Origin: Bacillota bacterium
GTDB taxonomy: Bacteria; Bacillota; Bacilli; Paenibacillales; NBRC-103111
Direction of reading: 5' to 3'
NCBI GenBank assembly: GCA_023388055.1
Contig: JAEWGW010000025.1
Span: 703,278 to 767,277, forward strand
Length of the DNA stretch: 64,000 bases
Position numbers and translations under genes: made by a program. Positions 45,845 through 54,408 of the stretch are shown here, piece after piece; the stretch's first letter is position 1; each line of letters opens with the position of its first letter. The notes beneath the pieces are model-generated. The model was not told the DNA's origin, searched no databases, and saw only the letters and a list, made by a program, of their open reading frames with translations.

Positions 45845-48013
45845 CTATTCTTTCTTTTCCAAGGCGGCCTTCAGAGCGTCCGCCAGGCCGCTGTTCAAGC
45901 TGACGTTGTCGCTGTACTGCTCCACTGCCTGTTTGTTGGCTCTGGCTGCGCCCTTCCGTCCGCCCTTGGGACCGCCACCGCCACCGCCTGCGCCGGAATC
46001 CTCCAGCTTCTCCACCACATTGCAGCGGCGGCATTGGAAGAACTTGCCGGCTTTGCCCTCCCGCAGCTCCATTTTCTTGTGGCATTGGGGACAGCGGTGG
46101 TTGGTGAGCTGAGGCTCGCCGGCACGGCGGTAGCCGCATTCCCGGTCGCTGCAGACCAGCATCAGCCCGCGTTTGCCTTTGATTTCCTGCAGCAGCTTGC
46201 CGCAGTCAGGGCATTTGCTGGTGGTGAGGTTGTGGGGCTTGTATTCGGTAGAGCTGGCCACCACCTGGCCCACCAGCTGCGCCGCTTGTTTGCGGATGGA
46301 GGCCAGGAACTGCTCCATGCTGCCCTTGCCCAAGGCGATCCGCTCCAGCTCTTCCTCCCAGCGGGCGGTAAGCTCGGGGGATCGCAGCTCCGGCGACGCC
46401 AGCTCGATGAGCTGCTTGCCCTTGCCCGTCGGCTGCAGGGCATTGCCCTGGCGCTCGATGGTATCGGTTTTCACCAGCTTCTCGATAATATCCGCCCGGG
46501 TGGCAGGTGTGCCCAGCTTGTGCTTCTCCATAGCGGTGAGCAGGGAGGCTTCGGTGTACCGGGCCGGCGGTTTGGTCTGTCGGGACAGCTCCTTGACCTG
46601 CTTCAATGGCAGGGAATCCCCTTCCTTCAGCTCAGGCAGACGCTGCTGGGCCAGGGTATCCTCTACACTGTTCTCTTCCTCGTCGGGATCCGCTGTGTCC
46701 GTCAGCCCGTAAGCTTCCTTCCAGCCCTGCTCCTTCATGATGGCTCCCGTGGCATAACATTTCTCTCCTGCCAGCTCCACGATTACGTTAGCCTGCTGGA
46801 ACACGCAGGGGCGCAGGAACAACGCCAGGAAACGGCGTACGATAAGATCATAGAGCTTGCGCTCCTCATTGGAGAGGGCGGAGAGATTATTGAATTGCTC
46901 CGTCGGGATGATGGCATGGTGGTCCGTCACCTTGCTGTCATCCACGAAGCGTTTGGTGACGGCCAGCGGCGCCTTGAGAATCTGCCGCGCCAAAGCCGCA
47001 TACGGGCCAACGGCCACGCTTTGCAGCCTGCCCTTCAGCGTGGGCACCATATCCTGGGTCAGATGCCGGGAGTCCGTCCGGGGATAGGTCACCAGCTTAT
47101 GCTGCTCATACAAACGCTGCAGCAGGGAGGAGGTTTGTTTGGCGGAGAAGCCGTACCGTTTGTTGGCGTCCCGCTGGAGCTCCGTCAGGTCGTAAGCCAA
47201 GGGCTGGGGGATGCTTTTGTCGGCCCGCTTCACCTGCAGGACACGGGCTGTTTTGGCTGCCGACATCCGCCGTACCAGATCCTGGGCGTCCTCGCGCTTC
47301 CAGAGCCGCGCCTCGCCGCTTTTGTCCGCGCGCCACTGCGCCTGGAAGCTGCCGAAATCCGCCTGAACCAGCCAATAGTCCACCGGCCGGAAGGCGCGGA
47401 TTTCCTTGTCCCGCTCCGACATCAGCTGCAGCGACGGGGTTTGCACCCGGCCCGCCGCCAATTGGGCGCTGTACTTGCTGGTCAGCGCACGGGTCACATT
47501 GAGGCCGATGAGCCAATCGGCCTCTGCCCGGCAGACGGCGGATTGGAACAGCCGGTCATAGTCCTGCCCGGGCTTCAGCCGGGCAAAACCCTCCCGGATG
47601 GCCTGATCCGTCTGCGAGGAGATCCACAGGCGCTTGAAGGGTTTCCGCCAGCGCACCAGCTCCATAATCCAGCGGGCTACAAGCTCGCCTTCCCGGCCTG
47701 CATCGGTAGCGATAACCAGCTCCGACAGGTCGGGACGTTTGCACAGCTGCTCGATGGCCCGGAATTGATGGGAGCTTTCCTTGATCACCTTCAGCCGCAT
47801 CTTGGGAGGGATGATCGGAAGATCCTCCAGGTTCCAGGTTTTATACTTGGGATCATAATCCTCCGGCTCCGCCAGCTCCACCAGATGCCCCAACGCCCAG
47901 GTGACTACATATTTAGGGCCTTCCATATGGCTTTTATGCTTCTGCCCGGCGCCCAGCACACGGGCCAATTCCCTGGCGACACTGGGTTTTTCGGCCAATA
48001 CCAAGGTTTTCAT
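45845..48013 (-). CDS. topB: DNA topoisomerase III (TopB)
   Basis: 722 residues, full length. Type IA topoisomerase: TOPRIM domain LVLAEKPSVARELA and IATDAGREGELVAR (acidic metal-binding residues), and the catalytic Y310 in LVTYPRTDSRHL. The C-terminal tail has two four-cysteine zinc units (CPDCGKLL...CSDRECGY; CPQCHKKM...CRRCN) and a Gly-rich segment. It resolves recombination and replication intermediates. It starts immediately after the stop of the methyltransferase gene (TAAATG), so the two are cotranscribed. Confidence 0.97.
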   Translation of the reverse strand: MKTLVLAEKPSVARELARVLGAGQKHKSHMEGPKYVVTWALGHLVELAEPEDYDPKYKTWNLEDLPIIPPKMRLKVIKESSHQFRAIEQLCKRPDLSELVIATDAGREGELVARWIMELVRWRKPFKRLWISSQTDQAIREGFARLKPGQDYDRLFQSAVCRAEADWLIGLNVTRALTSKYSAQLAAGRVQTPSLQLMSERDKEIRAFRPVDYWLVQADFGSFQAQWRADKSGEARLWKREDAQDLVRRMSAAKTARVLQVKRADKSIPQPLAYDLTELQRDANKRYGFSAKQTSSLLQRLYEQHKLVTYPRTDSRHLTQDMVPTLKGRLQSVAVGPYAALARQILKAPLAVTKRFVDDSKVTDHHAIIPTEQFNNLSALSNEERKLYDLIVRRFLALFLRPCVFQQANVIVELAGEKCYATGAIMKEQGWKEAYGLTDTADPDEEENSVEDTLAQQRLPELKEGDSLPLKQVKELSRQTKPPARYTEASLLTAMEKHKLGTPATRADIIEKLVKTDTIERQGNALQPTGKGKQLIELASPELRSPELTARWEEELERIALGKGSMEQFLASIRKQAAQLVGQVVASSTEYKPHNLTTSKCPDCGKLLQEIKGKRGLMLVCSDRECGYRRAGEPQLTNHRCPQCHKKMELREGKAGKFFQCRRCNVVEKLEDSGAGGGGGGPKGGRKGAARANKQAVEQYSDNVSLNSGLADALKAALEKKE

Positions 48014-49165
48014 TTACGACTCCTCCTTCCGGCTGCGGGGAGGCAGAGGGCCCAGATACTGATGCAGCGCGCATTCGATCCGGCCGTTGAACAGCTTGCG
48101 TTTTTTGCCGGCGGGACGTCCGAAATAATGGTCCATTTGTTTGCTGGGGGACAGCACAAAGGACGACCAGCTGGGATTGCCCGCTGTCAGAGCGCCCAGC
48201 TGCCGCAGGGCCCGCTGGATCTCCTCGGGATCGCCGATCCGTTCGCCGTAAGGCGGATTGGTGATGACACAGCCGTAATCCCCCGTGAGTCTGACCTTGG
48301 CCACAGGCAGAGTGGCCAGCTGGATTTCGCCGGTAAGGCCGGCTGCCTTCACAGAGGCTTCGGCTACGGCGATAGCGTCCGGATCGATATCGCTGCCGCT
48401 AATCTGCAGTGGAATATCGTCACGCACGGAATCGATGGCTTCGTTGCGGGCGTCCTCCCACAGCTGGGCCCCGATAACCGGCCAGGTTTCCGAGGGGAAG
48501 CTCCGGCGCAGGCCGGGAGCCAGGTTCCAGCCGATCATGGCGGCTTCTACGGGAATGGTGCCCGAGCCGCAGAAGGGATCATAGAGAGGGCGGTCCGGCG
48601 TCCAGCGGCTCAGGAGAATCAAGGCGGAGGCCAGAGTTTCCTTCAGCGGCGCCTCGGTCACAAGCTTGCGGTAGCCGCGTTTATGCAGGCTGGGGCCGGT
48701 GGTGTCCAGCGTCAGGGTGGCGATGTCGTTAAGCAGAGACACCTCCGCCACATATCTGCCGCCATCCTCGGGAAACCATTCCCGGTGGTAACGCTCCTTC
48801 ATTTTTTCCACCATGGCCTTCTTCACGATGCCCTGGCAGGCCGGCACACTGGACAGCTGGGACTTGTGGGAACGTCCCTGGGCAGGGAATTCCCCGTCCT
48901 CCGGAATCCATTGATCCCAGGGCAAAGCCTTGGTGCCCTCGAACAGCTCGTCGAAGGTGGTAGCCTTAAATTCTCCCATCTTGATGAGCACCCGGTCAGC
49001 GGTGCGCAGCCATAGATTGGTCCGGCAGATGGCTAATTCATCTCCGGTGAAGGTGACACGGCCGTTTTCGGTCATTTGATCCTCATAACCCAAGAGCTTC
49101 AGCTCCCGGGCGACAACAGCCTCCAGACCCATAGGGCAGGTGGCGATTAATTGCAGCTTTGGCAT
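48014..49165 (-). CDS. THUMP-domain 23S rRNA (guanine-N2)-methyltransferase, RlmL/YpsC type
   Basis: 383 residues. N-terminal ferredoxin-like and THUMP region (ATCPMGLEAVVARELKLLGYE), then a Rossmann methyltransferase: LYDPFCGSGTIPVEAAMIGWNLAPGL, SGSDIDPDAIAVA, and the catalytic NPPYGERIG. This is the YpsC family, which methylates guanine in 23S rRNA with SAM. It forms an operon with topB. RBS GAGGAGTC-type, with the start at 49165 and a divergent O-methyltransferase upstream. Confidence 0.93.
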   Translation of the reverse strand: MPKLQLIATCPMGLEAVVARELKLLGYEDQMTENGRVTFTGDELAICRTNLWLRTADRVLIKMGEFKATTFDELFEGTKALPWDQWIPEDGEFPAQGRSHKSQLSSVPACQGIVKKAMVEKMKERYHREWFPEDGGRYVAEVSLLNDIATLTLDTTGPSLHKRGYRKLVTEAPLKETLASALILLSRWTPDRPLYDPFCGSGTIPVEAAMIGWNLAPGLRRSFPSETWPVIGAQLWEDARNEAIDSVRDDIPLQISGSDIDPDAIAVAEASVKAAGLTGEIQLATLPVAKVRLTGDYGCVITNPPYGERIGDPEEIQRALRQLGALTAGNPSWSSFVLSPSKQMDHYFGRPAGKKRKLFNGRIECALHQYLGPLPPRSRKEES

Positions 49166-49208
49166 TGTAGAGACTCCTCATTTCAGATAAAGCGGACAGA
49201 CGCTTCCG

Positions 49209-49237
49209 TTGCTTCGGGCGCGGCATGTCCGTATAAT
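49209..49237 (+). promoter_or_regulatory. Promoter of the O-methyltransferase gene
   Basis: -35 TTGCTT (49209-49214), 17-base spacer, -10 TATAAT (49232-49237) in the gap between divergent methyltransferase genes. Confidence 0.5.
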
Positions 49238-49304
49238 ACCTTTTAGTATAGGCGATAACGGCTTGAATGCCAAACCGCCCTCCGGAAGGCAGGCATAACT
49301 AAAG

Positions 49305-49937
49305 ATGATGACCCAAGAAGAAGAATATATTGAATCCCTGTATCCGCCAGACCCCCAACTGGAGCATGTGAAGGAATCCCTCCGTGAGCTGGGGGTGCAT
49401 GACATATCGGTGGCACCCGGCTACGGGCGGCTCTTAACCCTCCTGGTCCGGCTGAGCGGAGCCAAGGCTGCCCTGGAAATCGGCGCTTTGGGCGGTTACA
49501 GCGGAATATGTATCGCAAGAGGGTTGGCGGAGGGAGGGAGTCTCTGCTCTCTGGAGCTGGAGCCGGAATTTGCCCGTTTGGCCCAGCGGAACCTGGATTT
49601 TGCCGGACTGGGAGAGAAGGCGGAGTTCTGGACAGGGGAAGCGCTGGACCGGATGAAGGAGCTGTTGGCGGAGGGAAGACGGTTCGACTTTATCTTTATT
49701 GATGCAGACAAAGGTAATTATCCGGATTATCTGGAGCTGGCGGTTGCCTTGAGCAACCCCGGCGGCCTGATCGCTGCGGACAATCTGTTCCTCCGGGGCA
49801 AAACCTTCAAGGAAACCAGCCAGGGCCGCTCGGCCACCCGGGTCCGTCTGTTCAACCGGCTGATTGCAAACGACTCCCGGCTGGAGAGTGGTGTACTCCC
49901 GGCCTTCGACGGCTTCGCTATCGCCCGGGTGAAGTGA
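49305..49937 (+). CDS. Class I SAM O-methyltransferase (CCoAOMT/YrrM-like)
   Basis: 210 residues. ALEIGALGGYSGICIARGL is the SAM-binding motif I, CSLELEPEF motif II, and FDFIFIDADKGNYPDYLE the metal-binding motif typical of cation-dependent O-methyltransferases; AADNLFLRG follows. YrrM-type enzymes in Bacillus methylate 5-hydroxyuridine in tRNA to mo5U (the TrmR reaction), which is a good guess here. A terminator follows directly. Confidence 0.88.
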   Translation: MMTQEEEYIESLYPPDPQLEHVKESLRELGVHDISVAPGYGRLLTLLVRLSGAKAALEIGALGGYSGICIARGLAEGGSLCSLELEPEFARLAQRNLDFAGLGEKAEFWTGEALDRMKELLAEGRRFDFIFIDADKGNYPDYLELAVALSNPGGLIAADNLFLRGKTFKETSQGRSATRVRLFNRLIANDSRLESGVLPAFDGFAIARVK

Positions 49938-49960
49938 GTTCCAGTTGGCAATAAGGAAGA

Positions 49961-49986
49961 AACCGCCGCATGCAGGCGGTTTTTTA
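49961..49986 (+). terminator. Terminator of the O-methyltransferase gene
   Basis: AACCGCC and GGCGGTT around GCATGCA, followed by a run of T. Confidence 0.9.
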
Positions 49987-50007
49987 CTTATTTAGGTAAA
50001 AAATGGG

Positions 50008-50057
50008 TTGACAGCTATTGCGTTTAGTGATGTACTTATATTACAGTAAACGTAATA
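50008..50057 (+). promoter_or_regulatory. Promoter and candidate PadR operator
   Basis: -35 TTGACA (50008-50013), 17-base spacer, weak -10 TGTACT (50031-50036). TATTAC (50039-50044) and GTAATA (50052-50057) form an inverted repeat with a 7-base spacer right after it, suited to PadR autorepression. Confidence 0.6.
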
Positions 50058-50066
50058 GTAAAGAGG

Positions 50067-50405
50067 GTGATTTCCATTCGAGACCATATTAAAGGCGGCG
50101 CGTTGACTGAAACCACCTTTCTGGTGTTATTGGCGGTTTATAAACCGAATCACGGTTACGGAATGATGCAATTTATTGAACAGGCAACCCATGGGCGTGT
50201 TATTTTGGGAGCGGGCACGTTGTACGGGGCTATTCAGACTTTGGTTGCGAAAAATTGGATCACGCCCGTCGGCGGTGACGGTCATGCCACTAGGAAGGAA
50301 TACAGGATTACGGAAGCGGGCAGGAAAGCAGCGGAGGAGGAGCTGAAGCGGCTGGAGGAGGTTCGGTCCTTGGCCTCAACGATTATTGGAGGTGGTTTGG
50401 AGTGA
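50067..50405 (+). CDS. PadR family transcriptional regulator
   Basis: 112 residues. The winged helix starts TETTFLVLLAVYKPNHGYGMMQFIEQATHG and continues GAGTLYGAIQTLVAKNWI, the PadR signature. The start is unusual. A GTG at 50067 overlaps its own AAAGAGGGTGA site, whereas an ATT at 50076 lies at ideal distance from it; true initiation may be at the rare ATT. It overlaps the DUF2812 gene by four bases (GTGA). PadR plus DUF2812 is a recurrent pair in Bacillota, with PadR usually repressing the pair. Confidence 0.9.
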   Translation: MISIRDHIKGGALTETTFLVLLAVYKPNHGYGMMQFIEQATHGRVILGAGTLYGAIQTLVAKNWITPVGGDGHATRKEYRITEAGRKAAEEELKRLEEVRSLASTIIGGGLE

Positions 50406-51034
50406 CAAAAACGGTTATCCGGTATTTTTTTGACTTTATGGACGGTCAGGAGAAATGGTTGAACAAAATGGCAGGCAGGGGTTACCGGCTGAAAAAATGC
50501 GGCGTGCTGGCTTATGTATTTGAAAGCTGCAGCCCTGATGAATACGAATATGCAGTGGAGTATGTGGCGGATAAATCCTACAGGGAGGCACAGGAATATA
50601 AGCTTTTCCTCGAAGATTTGGGCTTGCGCACCTTTACCAAAAATATCAATCTGAATGTTTCAGTCGGAAAGGTCAGATGGAGGCCCTATACAGGGGGAAA
50701 GGGGCAGGTGGCCACTTCCTCGGGAGGGTTTAACCGGGAGCTGCTGCTGGTGGAAAAGAAAAAGGACGGGCGGCCGTTTCGGCTTCATACGGATATAGAT
50801 GACCGTTTGTCCGTGTACCGCGCAATACGGAACCCCTATCTGTGGAGTGGCCTATGTATGCTTGCCCTTGCAGGACTGGCCTCTGTCCCCGACGTTGCGG
50901 CGATTCGTTCGGATATGTGGCTGACCGTCGGGAGAGTGGTTTCCGGTACGGCTGCCATCATATTTTTGATCCCCGCGGTGAAATATTCCATCTGTATAAA
51001 CCGCCTCCAAAAAGAACGGAGGATCAGCGAATAG
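50402..51034 (+). CDS. DUF2812 membrane protein
   Basis: 210 residues. The soluble N-terminal part has the DUF2812 look (YFFDFMDGQEKWLNKMAGRGYRLKKCGVLAYVFE; YAVEYV), followed by two membrane helices (about 142-160 and 172-192) and a short basic tail. The role is unknown; it is the partner and likely target gene of the PadR regulator. GTG start overlapping the padR stop. A hairpin separates it from the convergent anti-sigma gene. Confidence 0.85.
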   Translation: MTKTVIRYFFDFMDGQEKWLNKMAGRGYRLKKCGVLAYVFESCSPDEYEYAVEYVADKSYREAQEYKLFLEDLGLRTFTKNINLNVSVGKVRWRPYTGGKGQVATSSGGFNRELLLVEKKKDGRPFRLHTDIDDRLSVYRAIRNPYLWSGLCMLALAGLASVPDVAAIRSDMWLTVGRVVSGTAAIIFLIPAVKYSICINRLQKERRISE

Positions 51035-51070
51035 GAGTTCGCCCGGGATACCGCCAGAGACACGAAAGAA

Positions 51071-51105
51071 AAGGACGGCGGACAAATGGGGCTCCGGCCG
51101 TCCTT
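51071..51105. terminator. Shared terminator between DUF2812 and anti-sigma genes
   Basis: AAGGACGGC (51071-51079) and GCCGTCCTT (51097-51105) form a perfect nine-base stem extended by CGG/CCG pairs. The right arm overlaps the last bases of the anti-sigma gene on the opposite strand, and TTTTCTTT follows on that strand. Confidence 0.75.
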
Positions 51106-52450
51106 ATTCTTGTCCGTTCTGCAGATACTTGCGGGCCTTGGTGACCCAGTCGCTGACATAGCTTCCGGTTGCCCATTGGGCCGAAACCAGCGCTTCACCG
51201 GGGGCCAGGGGCACCTCCAGGGCCAGCTTGCTCTCTATAGCGGAGCTGTCAGGGATATACAGGGCCAGCTTCTGGTCGGTGATCACCACGGCCAGATCCT
51301 CCAGGGGCGATACCAGAAGATCCTTGCGCTGCTCCTGCAGCTGCGCATCGCGGATCCATGAGGCCTTGGACAGCTTGTCATGGGAGGTGACCAGCTCCGG
51401 CAGCCGGACCGGGTAAGGGTACAGCTTGAAGCCGATGACTCGGGATTCCGGCTCATAATAACCTTCCGCCACCTGGGCGGTCCACTTGCCGGGTTTACGG
51501 ACGATAGCCCAATTGTCTCCGGTGCTGTAAGTCCATGTAGTGCTTTCCTGAAGCAGAGGATCCTCGACGGGATTTCCGAAGCCCGGGCCCGGAACATTAC
51601 TCCTGGTGTAGGCCAGCTTGGTCAGGATCTGCTGGGCGCCTTCACCGTAAATCTCCTGCAGGGTGACATGCCCCATACCGTCAGCAGAGGCGGAACGGGG
51701 AACAGCGGCGTCACTGAGCTGGGTCAGCTTCCGCACCCATACCTTGCTTTCTTCGGCAGGCAGACTGCCGTCCCGCCAGATTTCATTCTCCTCTACCGAC
51801 ACATATTGGTTTCCGGCATACAACAGCTTTTCCCGCAGCACAATGCTTTCCTCAGGGTTATCAAAGATTTGCCGGGCATCCGTTTTTCTGTCGGCAGGAT
51901 ACGCCACCAAATAATGCAGCTCATCCGAATCGGTAGCCACATCCTTGGATTCGATTTTCCAGAATTTCTGGCCATACGGTACAAGGACCCCGTTGCCCTG
52001 GGCGGCCACCTGAAGCTGCCCATCCACCTGGGCAAGCATGAGCGTGCGGTAGCTGCTGGGACTTCCGGCGGCTTCGTTGGCGGAGGTATCCGTACCGGCA
52101 TCCTGGCGCAAGCCGATGAGCAGCCCTGATTTCACCGTGATCTCCTCCAGCAGACGGGCCTGCGACGCCGTAGCCTCCGGAGTGGAATGTACGGCGGACG
52201 AACTTAGGTCTGAGGCCAGACCGGCTTGAACGCCTTGGCCCGGCAGAAGGGAGAACCCGCCCAGAAGATACAATGCACAGACACCGGCAGCCCCGCAGAA
52301 ACCGGCAGCAGGCCACAGCCAGCGGCGTCGTCTGCGCTCCCGCTGCTCCACCTGGTCCTCGATTCGGCGCCGGAGATCATCGCTGAACCCTTTGCCGCTT
52401 TTGGGCCTGTCACTTAGCTCTTTTTCCCAGTCGGAATTATTCCGGCTCAA
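51104..52450 (-). CDS. Probable membrane anti-sigma factor with large outer domain
   Basis: 448 residues. The cytoplasmic N-terminus (1-42) is short and charged (GKGFSDDLRRRIEDQVEQRERRRRR), then one membrane helix (43-67) and a 380-residue extracytoplasmic domain with no family that I recognise. The start is a TTG at 52450 that overlaps the sigma-factor stop; AAGGAG lies ten bases upstream. Position directly after an ECF sigma gene indicates that it holds the sigma factor at the membrane. The outer domain presumably senses envelope signals. It lacks an obvious zinc-binding HxxxCxxC anti-sigma motif. Confidence 0.72.
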   Translation of the reverse strand: MSRNNSDWEKELSDRPKSGKGFSDDLRRRIEDQVEQRERRRRRWLWPAAGFCGAAGVCALYLLGGFSLLPGQGVQAGLASDLSSSAVHSTPEATASQARLLEEITVKSGLLIGLRQDAGTDTSANEAAGSPSSYRTLMLAQVDGQLQVAAQGNGVLVPYGQKFWKIESKDVATDSDELHYLVAYPADRKTDARQIFDNPEESIVLREKLLYAGNQYVSVEENEIWRDGSLPAEESKVWVRKLTQLSDAAVPRSASADGMGHVTLQEIYGEGAQQILTKLAYTRSNVPGPGFGNPVEDPLLQESTTWTYSTGDNWAIVRKPGKWTAQVAEGYYEPESRVIGFKLYPYPVRLPELVTSHDKLSKASWIRDAQLQEQRKDLLVSPLEDLAVVITDQKLALYIPDSSAIESKLALEVPLAPGEALVSAQWATGSYVSDWVTKARKYLQNGQE

Positions 52451-53015
52451 TCAGGTCACGCTCCTTCAGCTTGAGCACCCGGGCCCTGGCATGGAACAGC
52501 CGGGACTTGACGGTGCCTTCGGACAGCTTCAGAATTTCGGCCATCTCCCGCATGGACAACTGGTAATGAGCGTACAGAATTAATACTTCGCGGTACTTGA
52601 CGGGCAGCTCCATCACCTTTTGCCAGATGTCGTTAATCGAGAACCGTTCGATGGCCTCGTGTTCGGCGGAGGGCTGGACTGCCGCTGCGGTGAAAATATC
52701 TGAACTGGTAATCCGTTTCCAGAAGGAGCTGCGCTGCATGTCGAAGGCAGTATGCCGGGTAATGGCCAGGAGCCAGGTTTTAATGGAGGATTCCCCCCGG
52801 AAGCTGCCCAGCTTGCGGTACACCTTCAGAAAAACCTCTTGGGTAATGTCGTCGGACATGTCGGAATTGCGGCAAAGGCTGAACGCATAATTCCAAACAT
52901 CGTCTCCGTATGTAGTCATCAGATCCCGCAATGCGGTTCTGGTATCTGTCGTTTCGGCTGCTGCTTGCTGAAGATACTCGAAATTGGCCGTGCTTGCTTC
53001 CGTATTAGCATTCAT
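52437..53015 (-). CDS. ECF-type RNA polymerase sigma factor
   Basis: 192 residues from the ATG at 53015 (GAGGAGGGTG upstream). Region 2: YGDDVWNYAFSLCRNSDMSDDITQEVFLKVYRKLGSFRGESSIKTWLLAITRHTAFDMQR. Region 4: LPVKYREVLILYAHYQLSMREMAEILKLSEGTVKSRLFHARARVLK. It is coupled to the anti-sigma gene by overlap. A promoter of the ECF type (TGAACTTTT, 16 bases, CGTC) lies 36-61 bases upstream, so it very likely activates its own transcription under envelope stress. Confidence 0.95.
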   Translation of the reverse strand: MNANTEASTANFEYLQQAAAETTDTRTALRDLMTTYGDDVWNYAFSLCRNSDMSDDITQEVFLKVYRKLGSFRGESSIKTWLLAITRHTAFDMQRSSFWKRITSSDIFTAAAVQPSAEHEAIERFSINDIWQKVMELPVKYREVLILYAHYQLSMREMAEILKLSEGTVKSRLFHARARVLKLKERDLIEPE

Positions 53016-53046
53016 TTGGTTTATACACCCTCCTCTACCCACTTTA

Positions 53047-53076
53047 TATAGACGCTTCGGGTGCGGAAAAAGTTCA
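53047..53076 (-). promoter_or_regulatory. ECF-type autoregulatory promoter
   Basis: On the minus strand, -35 TGAACTTTT (53076-53068) and -10 CGTCTATA (53054-53047). Sixteen bases separate TGAACT and CGTC, matching the spacing of SigM/SigW-type promoters. Confidence 0.75.
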
Positions 53077-53217
53077 TGCTCCGGCAAAAATAACGTATAT
53101 TTGTCAAAAATCACGCCCTGCGATACAACAGATCCTGGCGAAATATGGATGTTGGGCTGTTCGGCGAGTTCTGGAGGGTACCAGCGAGTACCAGTGAGTT
53201 GTGCGAAGTCCCTGCAG

Positions 53218-53405
53218 GCGCTAACGGAACTGAAAGGCCCTTAGAGGCTGAAATCTGCTTATCCCGCGCGCTAACGGAACTCAAAGGCGCTTAGCGGGGA
53301 AAAAAGAGACGAATGGGCAGCAAAATGTGTGCTAAGCGCTTCTCAGTTCCGTTACAAATCAAATCGGGTTGGTTTGCGCCGCTAAGCGCTTCTCAGTTCC
53401 GTAAG
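53218..53405 (+). repeat. Convergent repeat cluster, CTAACGGAACT family (2 forward + 2 reverse)
   Basis: Forward units: CTAACGGAACTGAAAGGCCC at 53221 and CTAACGGAACTCAAAGGCGC at 53271, each followed by TTAG. Reverse units: CTAAGCGCTTCTCAGTTCCG at 53332 and again at 53382, the two being identical over 20 bases. The centre (CAAAATGTGTGCTAAG; ACAAATCAAATCGG) is homologous to the cluster at 36549-36788. It lies beyond the 3' end of the AraC gene and upstream of the sigma promoter. The rest of this gap (53077-53544) holds no gene that I can see. Confidence 0.92.
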
Positions 53406-53544
53406 AATAGTTCACGGCCTGGCGCCCACTGCCAGAAACGAAAGCGACGGGACAGACGCGGCACTTCGCATAAGCGGCTTACCCGCCCTCCGTACTTGAG
53501 CTGGTTTACCCGGCCTCGGTACGAGCTGTTTACCCGCATGAGCT

Positions 53545-54369
53545 CTAGATGCGGTACGCCTTCCGGTACGCGGAGGGGCTTATGCCCATCTTTTTGGTGA
53601 AAATCCGGCTGAGATAGAAGCCGGTTTCGTAGCCGCAGGCTTCCGCTATAGCGTCCAGGCTAAAGGTGGTGCCGGTCAGCAGGCTGCAGGCATGCCGCAT
53701 CCGCAGCTCCAGCACATGCTCGGACGGGCTTAACCCGAACACGGCTTTGTAGCGGCGGGTCAGTTGCACCGGCGTCAGACCCAGCCGTTCCGCCAGGCTG
53801 GCCAGGCTAATAGGCGTACATGCCTGCTCCTGAATGATGCGGCCCGCCACATCCATAACGGGATCATCGGGAAAACGGCGCTTCTCCTGTCCGATGCCGG
53901 ATGAAGCCGACTGGAGGCGTTCGAAGGCCAGCTGCTTCCAGAGATCCTTCAGCAGATGATCTGACCAAGGCGCCACCCAAGACCCGGGGGACATGGCGGC
54001 GCTCCTGAGATGTCCGAAGGTATTGAACAGCCGCTGCGTATCCGAAACCTCCAGCTTATACCCCTCCAGACCCGGCAATTCCGTTACCTTGGTTCCATCC
54101 GGTCCAACGAAGGAGAAGGCCAGGAAGTGAAAGCTCAATACCTCTGTAACCCGTCTGCCGAAGTCCGTCTCCGGCGGGCAGAGGACGATCTCCGCTAGTC
54201 TGGCAGTGCCCCCGCTGCCAAGAATGTCGTATTCGAATTTCCCGCTGGTGACGGCAAACATGGTCCAGTGGGGATACCGGTCCGAATCCAGCAGGAATTT
54301 CTCCTTCTGGTGCCAATAATAATGATGCTCCAGCACCGGCGCGAGCTCCCACCAGCTTTCACTTGCCAT
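53545..54369 (-). CDS. AraC family transcriptional regulator
   Basis: 274 residues. The N-terminal sensor is divergent (HYYWHQKEKFLLDSDRYPHWTMFAVTSGKFEYDI). The C-terminal helix-turn-helix pair is typical: ISLASLAERLGLTPVQLTRRYKAVFGLSPSEHVLELRMRHACSLL and SLDAIAEACGYETGFYLSRIFTKKMGISPSAYRKAYR. It follows the MFS gene on the same strand with 39 bases between and likely controls it. Confidence 0.9.
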   Translation of the reverse strand: MASESWWELAPVLEHHYYWHQKEKFLLDSDRYPHWTMFAVTSGKFEYDILGSGGTARLAEIVLCPPETDFGRRVTEVLSFHFLAFSFVGPDGTKVTELPGLEGYKLEVSDTQRLFNTFGHLRSAAMSPGSWVAPWSDHLLKDLWKQLAFERLQSASSGIGQEKRRFPDDPVMDVAGRIIQEQACTPISLASLAERLGLTPVQLTRRYKAVFGLSPSEHVLELRMRHACSLLTGTTFSLDAIAEACGYETGFYLSRIFTKKMGISPSAYRKAYRI

Positions 54370-54408
54370 GGCTTATGTCCTCCTTCCGCCATTCCTGTTA
54401 CGCTATCG

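Noticed and set aside
46034..49015. A 993-codon open frame on the plus strand opposite topB and the rRNA methyltransferase
   Set aside because: It mirrors two well-conserved genes on the other strand in a GC-rich region, where long antisense frames are common. Its product has no recognisable domain, and no ribosome site precedes it.
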